This document shows, piece by piece, positions 63,825 through 64,000 of a stretch of 64,000 bases of DNA. The notes beneath the pieces were generated by a model. It was not told the DNA's origin and did not search any database. It saw only the letters and a list, made by a program, of their open reading frames with translations. Positions within the stretch are counted from its first letter, which is position 1. Each line of letters starts with the position of its first letter. The DNA is taken from the NCBI RefSeq assembly GCF_013373065.1, contig NZ_JABXIN010000024.1, forward strand, positions 1 through 64,000, in the 5' to 3' direction. Origin of the DNA: Algoriphagus sp. (GTDB taxonomy: Bacteria > Bacteroidota > Bacteroidia > Cytophagales > Cyclobacteriaceae). A program made the translations under genes and the position numbers.

Positions 63825-64000
63825 ATGGAATTACAACTTTCCACCCCAGCCCTATTATTTTCTGCAATTACCCTCTTAATGCTGGCTTTTACCAATCGCT
63901 TTTTAGCCATTGCCAGTTTGATCCGAGGACTTCATAAGAAATTTCTGGAAGAACCGGATGAGGAGATATTAGTGGAGCAAATCCACAATCTCCGTCGAAG
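63825..64000 (+). CDS. DUF2721 membrane protein (partial, runs off the window)
   Basis: The first 58 codons of a gene cut by the window edge. The sequence MELQLSTPALLFSAITLLML, AFTNRFLAIASLIRGLHKKF is the start of DUF2721 proteins: STPALLF and the AFTNRFLA block are characteristic, with one membrane span at about 8-24. Function of the family is unknown. It starts 65 nt past the lpd terminator and may be monocistronic. Confidence 0.82.
   Translation, partial: MELQLSTPALLFSAITLLMLAFTNRFLAIASLIRGLHKKFLEEPDEEILVEQIHNLRR

Overview
The window looks like chromosomal DNA of a marine or aquatic Bacteroidota bacterium of the Cytophagales, most like Algoriphagus and other Cyclobacteriaceae. This is inferred from the family mix, not from a database search. 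Signs are an exported M1 peptidase, a TonB-dependent receptor, a PafA-like phosphatase, SYLF, DUF4421 and CarboxypepD_reg-like exported proteins, a monomeric isocitrate dehydrogenase, a single-chain glycine dehydrogenase and a eukaryote-like class Ia NrdB. Shine-Dalgarno sites are absent, and several genes carry the Bacteroidota promoter signature TAnnTTTG. Short coding units are separated by strong hairpin terminators, many of them shared by convergent genes.

Layout. 1-8 kb: tRNA-Pro, a LON-substrate-binding protein, gap, a cytoplasmic S1-type protease, monomeric icd, then a tight operon of a hemerythrin protein, ruvX, def and an omega-amidase. 8-14.3 kb: a CtpA-type protease, an exported VOC protein, an M1 peptidase and a divergent TonB-dependent receptor. 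14.3-15 kb: two identical tRNA-Val genes with a full promoter, followed by a decayed GIY-YIG ORF and a damaged third tRNA-Val copy. 15-20.4 kb: an antiquitin-like aldehyde dehydrogenase, a DUF4421 protein and an AT-rich surface-glycan patch (two glycosyltransferases and an FkbM methyltransferase). 20.4-29.3 kb: aminotransferase, exported and housekeeping genes, then a forward run lipB, unknown, exonuclease, rnr, prenyl synthase, rhomboid. 29.4-37.8 kb: a 1021-residue BNR-repeat exported protein, rplU-rpmA, a 0.6-kb gene-free region, nrdB-nrdA and a DUF1569 protein. 37.8-42.2 kb: a glycogen operon (debranching enzyme, GT4, GH57). 42.2-50 kb: a 46-residue small gene, tRNA-His, pyrC, a DEAD helicase, an M28 peptidase and gcvP. 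50-64 kb: a 4HB membrane protein, GH16, hmgA, a small IS200/RAYT-like protein, PafA-like phosphatase, Xaa-Pro aminopeptidase, a frameshifted GxxExxY gene, a CarboxypepD-like protein, ArsR and HAD genes, pruA, fabG, lpd and the start of a DUF2721 gene.

How it fits together. Amino-acid catabolism is well represented (gcvP and lpd for glycine, hmgA for tyrosine, pruA for proline, an ALDH7-type enzyme probably for lysine, an aminotransferase, several exported peptidases). This fits a heterotroph living on protein and polysaccharide, with GH16 for beta-glucan and the GH57 operon for internal glycogen.

Most of the window is ordinary core genome and I found no complete new defence or mobile system. 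The best leads are the tRNA-Val/GIY-YIG duplication, the frameshifted GxxExxY cassette with CGC-rich borders, the paired TTGAA-N5-TTCAA sites upstream of nrdB, the hidden 46-residue gene, and the palindrome cluster after pruA together with a lone RAYT-like protein.
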